DNA of 64,000 bases, from assembly GCA_020635905.1 (NCBI GenBank), contig JACJYV010000003.1, forward strand, positions 682,001 to 746,000, given 5' to 3'. Each line of letters begins with the position of its first letter. Positions within the stretch are counted from its first letter, which is position 1. The translations under genes and the position numbers were made by a program. Shown piece by piece: positions 1 through 8,784 of the stretch. The notes beneath the pieces are model-generated. The model made no database searches. It saw nothing but the letters and a program-made list of their open reading frames with translations, and was not told where the DNA came from. Source of the stretch: Bacteroidia bacterium. GTDB taxonomy: Bacteria > Bacteroidota > Bacteroidia > J057 > JADKCL01.

Positions 1-1
1 C

Positions 2-2257
2 TTAGGCCAGGTTTTAACTGAGATTTTGCAGGTCAATCAGGCTGAATTTTTGACCTACTCCACCGCATGTGCGGCTTATCGCAACATTTACAGCCTGGGT
101 GTACTCAAGCAAATGGAGGACCTGCTGGAAGCCTGGAAAGCGGAAAATAACGTACTCCACATCTCTGATTTCAACCGCAAAATTGCGGAATTTGTGCAGG
201 AAGAACCTGCTGAATATATCTACTGGCGCCTGGGCGATCAGTTCAGGCATTATCTGCTGGACGAATTTCAGGATACTTCCCGCAAGCAATGGGAAAACCT
301 GTTGCCTTTGCTGGAAAATGTGCTTGCTGGCTCAGACGAGCCCTCCACTCTGCTTCTGGTGGGCGATTCCAAGCAGGCCATTTACCGCTGGCGCTCGGGT
401 GATATTGACCTGCTGGAACAGGACGCCCCCGACCTGATGGGGGTGAAACCCAGCTTTCTGTCTACCAATTACCGCAGCCGCGAAGCCATCGTCAACTTCA
501 ATAATGCACTTTTCGAAGGGATGAAGGAGGTTTTTGCCCAAAATCCTTATCTGGGCAAAATCTATGAAGGATTCAAACAAGAGGTAAAGCCCGGCAATGA
601 AAACGGAGGTTGGGTTCAGGTTGAATTTATTCCCAAATCAGGAAACAGTTCAGAATGGAAAAAAGAAGCCCTGGACAAAACCCTGGAACTGATTCCCACC
701 CTGCTGGAAGATGGTTTTGAATATGCAGACCTGGCTATGCTGGTCAGGACGGGAAGCGAGGGTTCAGAACTGGCCAATTTCCTTTCTGAAGCAGGTATTC
801 CAGTGATTTCCTCAGATTCACTCTTCCTTTATAAAGATGCACGGGTCAATTTTCTGATCAGCCTGTTTACCTATCTGGCGGCGCCTTATCACAAGATTTC
901 GCGGGCCGAGGTACTGCATGCCTGGCTGATCAGCCTTTCTGAAACTGAGTATGGTTCTGAAACGGAAACCAAACTGCGGGAATTGCTGACCCGTCCACGG
1001 GAAGAGGGGGATCCCCTGCCCGATATTTCTGAATTATTGCCCGGGGGATTTTCTTCCATTCGCCACCGTCTCGACCAGCTTCCTCTGTATGAACTGACTG
1101 AGGAATTGGTGCGGATTTTTGGTTTGAATGATCCTCCTTCGGCCTATTTGCAAGCCTTTCTGGATACAGTGCAGGGATTTTCTGAGAAGCGGGAGCCAGA
1201 CATTTCTGCTTTTCTGGCTTTTTGGGCGGAGAAAAGGGATTCATTCTCACTTCAGGTCCCAGAGGGCGAAAATGCGATCAGGATTCTCACCGTCCACAAG
1301 TCCAAAGGACTGCAGTTTCCTGTGGTGATCATGCCCTTTGGGGATTGGGGCGCCACGCCCAAAGTCAACAGCCAAATGTGGGCAGAAGCCAACGGCACAT
1401 TTGCCGATTTTTCAGACACCTTCCTGCTTGCCTTCAATAACGATCTGGAAGCCAGCTACTTCAACCCCGATTATGCAGAGGAAATCACCAAATCCTACCT
1501 CGACAACGTCAACCTGCTTTATGTGGCCCTGACCCGTCCAGAGGAACGATTATACCTTTTTGCGCCTCAACCCGCCAAAGCAGATCCCAAAAAGGATATA
1601 AAATCCATTTCTGATGCCATTCTGGCCGCTTTTCAGACCCGACCTGTGCAGAAAATCTTCCCCAACGGCCAAGTTGAGGGTCATTATGAATTGGGAGTTA
1701 AACAGAAATTCACGCGCAAAAAATCTGATTCCAAAGCCCGTTTCGCTGAGGAATTACCTTCTGGAAGCTGGCGGCAAAAACTGAGAATCAGCCGCAATTT
1801 TGAACCTTTCTGGGATCTCAAGGCAGAGCAGCACGCCACCCAGCTTCCCCCCGACCAATTGGCTTTGGAAGCGCTGCGCAGGCTCCCTTCGCGGGACAAA
1901 CTGCCCGCCATTCTCGATCAGATGACTGAGGCAGGCCTGCTGGGAGGGTCGCAAAGACCGGGTTTGCAGACCTGGCTACAGGAAATTTTGCAGAAAAAGC
2001 CTCTGGCTGACTGGTTTGACCCGGGCAATCCAGCCCGCCTGAATCCAGAATTGATGCGGCCCCAGGGCCGCACCGCCAAAGCTGACCGGCTGGTCAGAAA
2101 AGGGGCTGAAGTGGTGGCCATTGCCTTCAGAACGGATCTGGCAGAGGTCGAAAGTGCGGAGAAAAAGCTGGATTTTTTCTGTAAAACCCTGGAAGACATG
2201 GGCTACCGCAACCCGGGGAAAGAGGTTTTTGTTTTACCTCCAATTCCCCTATTTTAG
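2..2257 (+). CDS. AddA/UvrD-like superfamily 1 helicase, 5'-truncated by the window, with a degenerate nuclease tail
   Basis: The reading frame is open to the left edge, so the N terminus with Walker A lies outside the window. SF1A helicase motifs appear in order: motif II LLDEFQDTS (nt ~254-280), motif III LLVGDSKQAIYRW (~352-390), motif IV STNYRSREA (~463-490), motif V ILTVHKSKGLQFP (~1283-1320) and motif VI LLYVALTRPEERL (~1514-1553). This order and the long insertions match the AddA/RecB group used in double-strand break repair. The C-terminal ~60 residues align by pattern with the PD-(D/E)XK nuclease end of AddA (ADRLV...VVAIAFRT...LEDMGYRNPG...VFVL). However, the usual VIDYKTG is VAIAFRTD here, so the metal-binding Asp and catalytic Lys are gone. 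I infer an ATPase with a dead nuclease domain. The partner (AddB-like) gene would be expected upstream. Confidence 0.9.
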   Translation, partial: LGQVLTEILQVNQAEFLTYSTACAAYRNIYSLGVLKQMEDLLEAWKAENNVLHISDFNRKIAEFVQEEPAEYIYWRLGDQFRHYLLDEFQDTSRKQWENLLPLLENVLAGSDEPSTLLLVGDSKQAIYRWRSGDIDLLEQDAPDLMGVKPSFLSTNYRSREAIVNFNNALFEGMKEVFAQNPYLGKIYEGFKQEVKPGNENGGWVQVEFIPKSGNSSEWKKEALDKTLELIPTLLEDGFEYADLAMLVRTGSEGSELANFLSEAGIPVISSDSLFLYKDARVNFLISLFTYLAAPYHKISRAEVLHAWLISLSETEYGSETETKLRELLTRPREEGDPLPDISELLPGGFSSIRHRLDQLPLYELTEELVRIFGLNDPPSAYLQAFLDTVQGFSEKREPDISAFLAFWAEKRDSFSLQVPEGENAIRILTVHKSKGLQFPVVIMPFGDWGATPKVNSQMWAEANGTFADFSDTFLLAFNNDLEASYFNPDYAEEITKSYLDNVNLLYVALTRPEERLYLFAPQPAKADPKKDIKSISDAILAAFQTRPVQKIFPNGQVEGHYELGVKQKFTRKKSDSKARFAEELPSGSWRQKLRISRNFEPFWDLKAEQHATQLPPDQLALEALRRLPSRDKLPAILDQMTEAGLLGGSQRPGLQTWLQEILQKKPLADWFDPGNPARLNPELMRPQGRTAKADRLVRKGAEVVAIAFRTDLAEVESAEKKLDFFCKTLEDMGYRNPGKEVFVLPPIPLF

Positions 2258-2281
2258 GATTCAAATATCAATTGACCGCGA

Positions 2282-4084
2282 ATGCAGGACGATACGATCT
2301 TACATGTGAAAAACCTTCAGGTAAGCTTCGACACTGAGGGGGGAACGATTCAGGCAGTGGACGGGGTAAATTTCGAGCTTAAAAAAGGACAAACCCTGGG
2401 GATCGTAGGTGAATCTGGTTCAGGCAAATCAGTGACATCTCTTTCGGTTATGCGCCTGATTCCCAGACCTCCCGGCAGAATTTCAGGGGGCGAAATTCTC
2501 TTCAACTCCCCAACCCGCGGCGTGATTGATCTGGTGCAAACCTCCACTCCCGAAATGCGTCATATCCGTGGAAATGAAATTTCAATGATCTTTCAGGAGC
2601 CCATGACCTCGCTCAACCCGGTTTTTACCTGCGGAGCCCAGGTCATGGAAGCCATTATGCTGCACCAGAAAATCGACCAGGAATCCGCCAAAAAACTGAC
2701 CCTCGACCTGTTTGAACAGGTTCAACTGCCGAGGCCTGAAGATATTTTTTACAGCTACCCGCACCAGATCTCGGGCGGACAAAAACAGCGGGTCATGATC
2801 GCCATGGCCATGTCGTGCAAGCCCAGTGTGCTGATCGCAGATGAGCCTACCACCGCCCTTGACGTGACCGTGCAAAAGACCATCCTGCAACTGATGGACA
2901 AGCTGCGCCGCGAGACCAATATGGCCATTGTCTTCATCACCCACGACCTGGGCGTGATTGCAGAGATTGCTGACTATGTGCTGGTTATGTACAAAGGAAA
3001 AGTGGTGGAACAGGGCACGGTGCTTGAAATTTTCGAAAACCCCAAACATCCCTACACCAAAGGATTGCTGGCTTGCCGCCCGCGGGTGGATATCCGCCTC
3101 AAGGTGCTGCCCACGGTGACCAGTTTCATGGAAGAGGACGAAAACGGCGAGCTGATCGAAATTGAAAAATCATTTGAGGAAGTAATGAATGCCGCGGTGC
3201 AAACCCGGCAGGAATACCTGATGCGCCAGGTCGAACTGGCCGACAGCAAGCCGCTGCTGGAAGTGAAATTCCTCAAAAAATACTTTCCCGTTAGCCGCGG
3301 CCTCTTTGGCAACGTCAAAAAATGGGTGCGCGCGGTGGACCAGATCACCTTCAACGTGTTTGAGGGGGAATGTCTGGGTCTGGTAGGTGAATCAGGCTGC
3401 GGCAAGACGACGCTGGGGCGTACACTCATTCGCCTGCTCGACCCCGACGGGGGCGAAATCCGCTACGATGGGCTGGACATCACCAAGCTCAACGAGCGCG
3501 AAATGCGCAACATCCGCAAGGATTTGCAAATCATTTTCCAGGATCCCTACAGTTCTCTCAACCCGCGAATCACCATTGGAAATGCCATTTTGGAGCCCAT
3601 GCAGGTGCACAAAATGTATAGCTCAGAGAAGGAGCGCAAAGAAAAAGTGTATGAATTGCTGGAACGGGTGGGGCTGGAAAGATCGCATTATAATCGCTAT
3701 CCCCACGAATTTTCAGGCGGTCAACGCCAGCGGGTTTGCATCGCACGGGCCTTGTCCGTGCGGCCTCGGCTGGTGATCTGCGACGAATCCGTGTCTGCGC
3801 TGGACGTTTCTGTGCAGGCCCAGGTGCTCAATCTGCTCAACGAATTGCGCCGCGAATACAACCTGACCTATATTTTCATCTCACACGACCTTTCTGTGGT
3901 GAAATTTATGGCTGACCGCATGATGGTGATGAATCAGGGCCTGGTCGAGGAAATGGGTTATTCAGAATCTGTTTATAATAATCCCCAGGAAGAATATACC
4001 AAAAAGCTGATCGCCTCCATTCCGCGGGGCGAACTGGGTGATATCCGGGCGGCTCTGGAAGCGCGCGGCAGCGCTGTGAACTGA
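2282..4084 (+). CDS. ABC transporter ATP-binding protein, two fused oligopeptide (DppD-DppF type) ATPase domains
   Basis: One 600-residue chain carries two complete ABC ATPase domains. Domain 1 (residues ~1-290) has Walker A GESGSGKS, signature ISGGQKQR and Walker B VLIADEPTTALD. Domain 2 (~330-590) has Walker A GESGCGKT, signature FSGGQRQR and Walker B LVICDESVSALD, where the usual DEP reads DES. The sequence after domain 1 (NPKHPYTKGLLACRP) is the oligopeptide/dipeptide transporter C-terminal extension, which places it in the DppD/DppF and OppD/OppF group. It would sit on the inner face of the cytoplasmic membrane and energise peptide import. No permease or binding protein is adjacent. It starts 24 bases after the helicase stop and is followed after 6 bases by the hemolysin III gene, so co-transcription is likely. 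Confidence 0.93.
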   Translation: MQDDTILHVKNLQVSFDTEGGTIQAVDGVNFELKKGQTLGIVGESGSGKSVTSLSVMRLIPRPPGRISGGEILFNSPTRGVIDLVQTSTPEMRHIRGNEISMIFQEPMTSLNPVFTCGAQVMEAIMLHQKIDQESAKKLTLDLFEQVQLPRPEDIFYSYPHQISGGQKQRVMIAMAMSCKPSVLIADEPTTALDVTVQKTILQLMDKLRRETNMAIVFITHDLGVIAEIADYVLVMYKGKVVEQGTVLEIFENPKHPYTKGLLACRPRVDIRLKVLPTVTSFMEEDENGELIEIEKSFEEVMNAAVQTRQEYLMRQVELADSKPLLEVKFLKKYFPVSRGLFGNVKKWVRAVDQITFNVFEGECLGLVGESGCGKTTLGRTLIRLLDPDGGEIRYDGLDITKLNEREMRNIRKDLQIIFQDPYSSLNPRITIGNAILEPMQVHKMYSSEKERKEKVYELLERVGLERSHYNRYPHEFSGGQRQRVCIARALSVRPRLVICDESVSALDVSVQAQVLNLLNELRREYNLTYIFISHDLSVVKFMADRMMVMNQGLVEEMGYSESVYNNPQEEYTKKLIASIPRGELGDIRAALEARGSAVN

Positions 4085-4090
4085 TCAATC

Positions 4091-4762
4091 ATGGAAGACA
4101 AAGCTAAAAAGGCCGTCAAACGGGCCAAAAATACTTTCTATTCCCCTGAAGAAGAATTGGCCAACAGTCTCACCCATGGATTGGGACTGATCCTGGCGCT
4201 GATTGGCACCATGAATCTGGTGGTGCAGGCGACTTTGCATGGCAGTACCCTGAGTCTCGTGTGCGTAAATATCTTTGGCGGCAGCCTGATTTTCCTTTTC
4301 GCCTCCTCGACCGTGTATCACGCAGTTCCCGTGCCACGCATGAAAGTCGTGTGCCGCATCGTGGACCACGCGGCCATTTATATCCTCATTGCGGGCACTT
4401 ATACCCCGGTCACCCTCTCCATGCTGCCTCCTGTCTGGGGATGGACTTTGTTTGGCATTATCTGGGGACTGGCTGCAGTGGGGGTGATTTACAAATTATT
4501 TTTCACAGGAAGATTCGACAAATTGAGCACCATGGTGTATGTTGGCATGGGTTGGCTGGCTATCATTGCGATCAAGCCCATGCTGGAAAATTTTCCCCTG
4601 GGTGCCCTGATTCTGATTGCGGCAGGCGGACTTTGCTATACGGCGGGGGTGCTGTTTTATCGCTGGGAATCGCTCAAATATCACCATGCCATCTGGCATA
4701 TATTTGTGCTGGGAGGGGCGGCTTGTCATTACTTTGTGGTGGCTTTGTACTCGATCAGATAG
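4091..4762 (+). CDS. Hemolysin III / PAQR-family seven-helix membrane protein
   Basis: The 223-residue protein matches the YqfA/hemolysin III family in length and pattern. It has an N-terminal EELANSLTHGLGLIL segment, a first helix with SSTVYHA, DHAAIYILIAGTYTP in the middle and a final helix region HAIWHIFVLGGAACHYF. The conserved Ser, Asp and His residues form the probable zinc site of the PAQR superfamily. About seven hydrophobic segments are visible. The annotation hemolysin is historical; the in vivo role of bacterial members is not settled, with membrane-lipid hydrolase or fluidity sensing suggested. The start 6 bases after the ABC ATPase stop argues for one transcript. Confidence 0.92.
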   Translation: MEDKAKKAVKRAKNTFYSPEEELANSLTHGLGLILALIGTMNLVVQATLHGSTLSLVCVNIFGGSLIFLFASSTVYHAVPVPRMKVVCRIVDHAAIYILIAGTYTPVTLSMLPPVWGWTLFGIIWGLAAVGVIYKLFFTGRFDKLSTMVYVGMGWLAIIAIKPMLENFPLGALILIAAGGLCYTAGVLFYRWESLKYHHAIWHIFVLGGAACHYFVVALYSIR

Positions 4763-4802
4763 GAGTAAAATATCTCTAACAGCTTTCTACCCAGGATTTC
4801 TC

Positions 4803-5270
4803 ATGGAATCTCCCTTCAAATTCACCCTGCTTACCTTGCCGAAAACCCTTTCCATTCAGTTTCCAGAACTGGCCTGCCGTGATACCTGGGATCACCTGTT
4901 TTACAGAGGAGAATTTCTTTCCCAGGAAATTCCCCAAATTCGCTGCATAACAGCCTGTCCGCAATGTTATTTGAGCTGGTTTGATCTTCCCTTCACAACT
5001 TTTTCCAACCAAAATCTGGCTGATCTGGTAAAATCGGGGCACCTGACCCATGAATTGATTCGGGAGAAAGGCCTGGCAGAATTTGCGAACACGGGCCAAA
5101 ATCAATATTATTATAAAACCAGGCTGGGTTGTCCTGCAAATTATGCCCTGGTGCGTTGCGATCAGTGTCAAACCCGCCATTTCATGGTTTTGGGCCTGAC
5201 CGAAACCCAGCCTGGTCTGTATGCCGGGCAATTGCACGGGATCTGGAGGATCAAACAGAATTCGTCATGA
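4803..5270 (+). CDS. Hypothetical protein with two CxxC knuckles
   Basis: I do not recognise this 155-residue protein. The frame is open further upstream, but the first ATG after the preceding gene is at 4803 and gives a plausible soluble N terminus (MESPFKFTLLTLP). CPQC occurs at residues ~57-60 and CDQC at ~120-123, a spacing compatible with a split zinc-ribbon or CpXC-type fold, with a conserved-looking hydrophobic C terminus (GLYAGQLHGIWRI). No signal peptide or membrane segment is evident. Its stop codon overlaps the start of the next gene as ATGA (5267-5270), implying translational coupling to the secreted protein downstream. Confidence 0.72.
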   Translation: MESPFKFTLLTLPKTLSIQFPELACRDTWDHLFYRGEFLSQEIPQIRCITACPQCYLSWFDLPFTTFSNQNLADLVKSGHLTHELIREKGLAEFANTGQNQYYYKTRLGCPANYALVRCDQCQTRHFMVLGLTETQPGLYAGQLHGIWRIKQNSS

Positions 5271-6460
5271 AAAAGCTATTCTTCCCTATTTTCTTCCTGC
5301 TCATTTCCCTGGCCAAAGGCCAGAATCCCCCTCCCCTCCACATTCAGTTTGTCAGCCATAATGAACCCACAGACAATCTGGACCAAAATCTGAAATACCT
5401 GCAAGCCAAAAGTAAGGCTTTGCAAATGGCAGATCTGATGGACACTTATCAGGTGAAATGGAACCTGCAAACCTCTGACGGATTTGTTTTTGGGGCGAGA
5501 AAGGATCAGCAAACCAGTGGTAATAACATTTTCAAAATGCTTTCCACTGCTCCTTATACGGATAATATTGAGATTGATCCCCGCAACAAAAACTCAGGCC
5601 AACGCAACATTGCTGACCAATGGTACCTGCTTGACTCTTTGGGCGGGAATCCGTCTTATACCCTGGGCGGGTTTCTTTGGTATGTTTGCCAGCCCAGTTC
5701 CATTACTCCAGATTGGTTTCAGTATGAAGATACCATTACAGGCACCGTGCATGGCAACAAACTGAAGCTCAAGCTCATATCAGGACCTGGCAGTGGAGGC
5801 GCGACCATGCATTGCAATGATCTGAACGATTTTGGGGTGTGGAAACCTCATTCTGTGGACAGTTTTTATGTGCATGACGGAAATCAGGCGCTGTGGAATG
5901 TGGGCATTGGCTGCGCTCCCGTACTGGATTCGACCAGCAATGAACAGGAGATCATCGATCTGATTCAGGGCCAGGTGGACAGCATTCAGCAGGGTTTTTG
6001 GCCTCAGGATCAATTTTATATAACCAAAATCATGACCAATCAACGGGATTACGGCCCGGCCTTTTTCCAGAAATTGACCACCGTGCTCGATTCCCTGACT
6101 CAGATTCCCTCCACCCAACTCAAATGGGTTACCATCAGCGAGGCCTTTGCTGAATTTGAAAATTGGCAGACTGCCACTGGAAAAAGTCACAGCCAATGGC
6201 TGTGCGGGCAAACGGCCGTAGGCCGTTCTGGGGATATTTTGCCTGCAAAACTGACCTGCTTTCCCAACCCAACCCGGGATAAAATCAGTTTCGAATTTTC
6301 CAAAAATGGGCCCGTCAGGGTGAAACTGCTGACTTTGGAGGGGAAAGAGATTCGGGAAATGACCTTTATCCAAAAAGGACAAATGAACCTTTCGGGCCTG
6401 GTACCCGGGATTTATCTGCTTCAGGCGGGAAATTCAATGCAGAAGGTGGTGAAATTTTGA
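5267..6460 (+). CDS. Secreted protein with T9SS C-terminal sorting domain, possible carbohydrate-active barrel
   Basis: The start at 5267 overlaps the previous stop and gives a clean Sec signal peptide (MKKLFFPIFFLLISLAKG). The mature part contains an early SHNEPTD, then IEIDPRNKN...ADQWYLLDSLG...GGFLWY. That pattern resembles a group of Bacteroidota polysaccharide-deacetylase-like (TIM-barrel) proteins I have seen, but the similarity is from memory and the usual His-rich IDPHAHE box is not intact (it reads IDPRNKN). The last ~75 residues form a type A T9SS sorting domain: CFPNPTRDKISFEF, VKLLTLEGKEIRE, LSGLVPGIYLLQ, VVKF. The product should be exported across the outer membrane and anchored or released. 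The stop overlaps the possible TTG start of the next frame. Confidence 0.8.
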   Translation: MKKLFFPIFFLLISLAKGQNPPPLHIQFVSHNEPTDNLDQNLKYLQAKSKALQMADLMDTYQVKWNLQTSDGFVFGARKDQQTSGNNIFKMLSTAPYTDNIEIDPRNKNSGQRNIADQWYLLDSLGGNPSYTLGGFLWYVCQPSSITPDWFQYEDTITGTVHGNKLKLKLISGPGSGGATMHCNDLNDFGVWKPHSVDSFYVHDGNQALWNVGIGCAPVLDSTSNEQEIIDLIQGQVDSIQQGFWPQDQFYITKIMTNQRDYGPAFFQKLTTVLDSLTQIPSTQLKWVTISEAFAEFENWQTATGKSHSQWLCGQTAVGRSGDILPAKLTCFPNPTRDKISFEFSKNGPVRVKLLTLEGKEIREMTFIQKGQMNLSGLVPGIYLLQAGNSMQKVVKF

Positions 6461-6480
6461 AAGCAATTTCGCCCACACCC

Positions 6481-7509
6481 ATGAGATTCCTGATTGGCCT
6501 GATATTATTGTTTTCCGGGTTGAATTCTCCTGGTCAGAATCTGGGGACGCTTGCCCATGAGGCCACTTATTTCCAGCTTCCAGGCAAAGAGGACACCATT
6601 GAATTTTTGGTCTTTGATACCGTTTTGACCGAAAAAAAGCCCTTGTTTTTATTTTGTCAGGGTTCACTTCCCATTCCTCTGGGGATCATTCTGGAAGGGT
6701 CGGGAATTTATCTGTTTGGGGGTGGAGCCAATGGTTTTGACCTGCCTGAAATCAGAAAAAACTACCATTTGCTGGTCATTTCCATGCCCAAAACACCCAT
6801 GATTGTGGGCGAGGACCATTTGAGTTCTTCTTATTGCTATTTGCCAGACAAGCAAAAACCAGACATCTTTTCACCAGCTTACGTCGAGGCAAATTACCTG
6901 GTAAACTATGTTCAGCGGGCACAAAAAGTGCTGAAATACCTGCGCAGGCAGCCCTGGGTTGACCCTTCGCGGCTGGTGGTGGCAGGTCACTCCCAAGGGG
7001 CGAAAGTGGCTACCAAAGTGGCGTTGGAAAACAAGCATGTGACCCATTTGGGGCTCTTTGGGGCAAACCCTATGGGGCGGGCCGACCAGGCCATTCGACA
7101 ATTGCGGGCGGACGCCCGGGAAGGGAGAATCTCGTGGGAGGAGGCCAATCTGCGGATGGAGCAGGAATATGCCTACTTCAGGGCGGCTCATCACCCCGAT
7201 TCAGTGGCTTTGCATCCGGAAATGCGCTCCTGGAAGAGTTTTTCAGAACCCTTTTACGATGACTGGCTCCAACTGGAAATCCCTGTTTATCTGGCCTATG
7301 GCACGGAAGACCCGGTCGCTGAATTGTGCTATCTGGTTCCGTTGTTTTTTATTCAGGAAGGGAAATCAAATCTGAGTTTGAAACGCTATGCCCGAATGGA
7401 CCATAATTTCTTCGAAATTATGCCTGACGGAAACCCTGATTACGAAAAGGCGCATTGGGCCGAGGTCATGAATACTTTTGTGGAATGGACTTTGGGAAAT
7501 GGGCGTTGA
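6481..7509 (+). CDS. Secreted alpha/beta hydrolase
   Basis: The frame could begin at TTG 6457, overlapping the upstream stop, but ATG 6481 starts a typical signal peptide (MRFLIGLILLFSGLNSPGQ), so I use it (342 residues). The nucleophile elbow is VAGHSQGAK with Ser at about residue 171. An acid is offered by YGTEDPV and the catalytic His by RMDHNFFE near the C terminus, so the Ser-Asp-His triad is complete. The fold matches the dienelactone hydrolase/prolyl oligopeptidase-like hydrolases. There is no T9SS domain, so the product is probably periplasmic or outer-membrane associated. The substrate is unknown. It is the last gene of a plus-strand run and is convergent with proline dehydrogenase, 6 bases away. 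Confidence 0.82.
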   Translation: MRFLIGLILLFSGLNSPGQNLGTLAHEATYFQLPGKEDTIEFLVFDTVLTEKKPLFLFCQGSLPIPLGIILEGSGIYLFGGGANGFDLPEIRKNYHLLVISMPKTPMIVGEDHLSSSYCYLPDKQKPDIFSPAYVEANYLVNYVQRAQKVLKYLRRQPWVDPSRLVVAGHSQGAKVATKVALENKHVTHLGLFGANPMGRADQAIRQLRADAREGRISWEEANLRMEQEYAYFRAAHHPDSVALHPEMRSWKSFSEPFYDDWLQLEIPVYLAYGTEDPVAELCYLVPLFFIQEGKSNLSLKRYARMDHNFFEIMPDGNPDYEKAHWAEVMNTFVEWTLGNGR

Positions 7510-7515
7510 GCGAAA

Positions 7516-8706
7516 TTAACCCACTTTTCCTTTTCGCCGCCGCACTTCCTTGCGTAGCAAGGAAACCTCCCGGCTGGATTGGCCGCCAATGGCAGTATTT
7601 TCGTCGGCCCGACGAAAAAGGTAGGGCAATACGGCCCGTACCGGGCCGTAGGGAAGATATTTGGCTACGTTGTAGCCGTGGTGGGCCAGGTTAAAGGAAA
7701 TATTATCAGACATTCCCAAAAGCTGGGCAAAGAGAAAATGGGGATGGTTATGGGGCAGACCAGCTTTTTCCATCAGATTGGCCAGATGGAGGGAACTTTG
7801 CTCATTATGGGTGCCGCAGCAAATGGCCGTGACTTCAGGATTTTCTGAACAGAGCTGCAAAGCCAGGTTAAAATCGCGGTCTGTGGCCGCTTTGTCCTTT
7901 TGAATAGGATCTTTGTAGCCCTTTTCAGCCGCCCGCTCCCGCTCTTTCTCCAGATAAGCTCCCCGCACGGTTTTTACCCCCAGAATAAATCCCCCCTGAC
8001 GGGCCTTTTCAATCAATTCCTTCAGGTATTCAACCCGTCCCCAGCGATAAAATTGCAGGGTGGTGTACACAAAAGGACCATCCTGGTTGTATTTCTCCAT
8101 CATCTCCTCTGTCCACTGATCGATCACATCCTGAATCCAGGTTTCCTCGGCATCCACGAAAACAGGCTGTTTCAGTTCGCAGGCACGCTTGCAGATAGCC
8201 TCCATGCGCTGACGGGCCCGATCCAAAGACGCTTTCTCCTCATTGGTGAGGGCAGCACCTGCCTGAAGCCTGGCCAGTAGATCAAAGGAAGCAATGCCGG
8301 TCACTTTCATGGCCGAAAAGCCCACAGCTTCGTGCTTTGCTCCGTGTTCCAGGGTACGGATGATTTCATCACGGGTGGCGTCAAAGCCCGCATCTGTTTT
8401 CTCTCCCTCGACTGAATAGTCGAGGATGGTTTTCACCCCGTTGCCAAAAAGCAATTCTGAGCGGGAAACCGTATCGGGCAGAGAAGTTCCCCCGCAAAAT
8501 ATGTCAAAAATGGTGGTGCGAATCATGCCAATCACAGGCAGGCCCGCCTTGAGGGAAAAGGTCACTGTAGGTGGACCTATTTTGGTCAGAAATGGCGAAT
8601 CAATCATTTTGAACAGGCGATACCTGCGTTTCAGGGCCTTGTCGCTCATGTGGCTGAAGGCCAGCCTGGTATCCTGAAAATCGATTTTCGGAGGAGTTTC
8701 CGCCAT
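7516..8706 (-). CDS. putA: Proline dehydrogenase (monofunctional, FAD-dependent)
   Basis: The 396-residue protein carries the PRODH barrel pattern: FSAMKVTGI, VFVDAEETW, QFYRWGR, VRGAYLEKERERA, CCGTHNEQS, NVAKYLPYGPV and the diagnostic C-terminal RRADENTAIGGQSSREVSLLRKE, with the Arg pair that grips the proline carboxylate. It oxidises proline to pyrroline-5-carboxylate and passes electrons to the membrane quinone pool. It is the short single-domain form; no P5C dehydrogenase domain or gene is nearby. The ATG at 8704-8706 gives MAETPPKIDF, in line with Bacteroidota homologues. It is transcribed alone; upstream lies the PAP2 gene end, 78 bases away on the same strand. Confidence 0.95.
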   Translation of the reverse strand: MAETPPKIDFQDTRLAFSHMSDKALKRRYRLFKMIDSPFLTKIGPPTVTFSLKAGLPVIGMIRTTIFDIFCGGTSLPDTVSRSELLFGNGVKTILDYSVEGEKTDAGFDATRDEIIRTLEHGAKHEAVGFSAMKVTGIASFDLLARLQAGAALTNEEKASLDRARQRMEAICKRACELKQPVFVDAEETWIQDVIDQWTEEMMEKYNQDGPFVYTTLQFYRWGRVEYLKELIEKARQGGFILGVKTVRGAYLEKERERAAEKGYKDPIQKDKAATDRDFNLALQLCSENPEVTAICCGTHNEQSSLHLANLMEKAGLPHNHPHFLFAQLLGMSDNISFNLAHHGYNVAKYLPYGPVRAVLPYLFRRADENTAIGGQSSREVSLLRKEVRRRKGKVG

Positions 8707-8784
8707 AAATATTTTTACCCGGCAATTGCCGTGATTGCCTTGGCAATTAAGAAAAAGTTGGGGAGTTTTTCAAAAAGCAAAATT

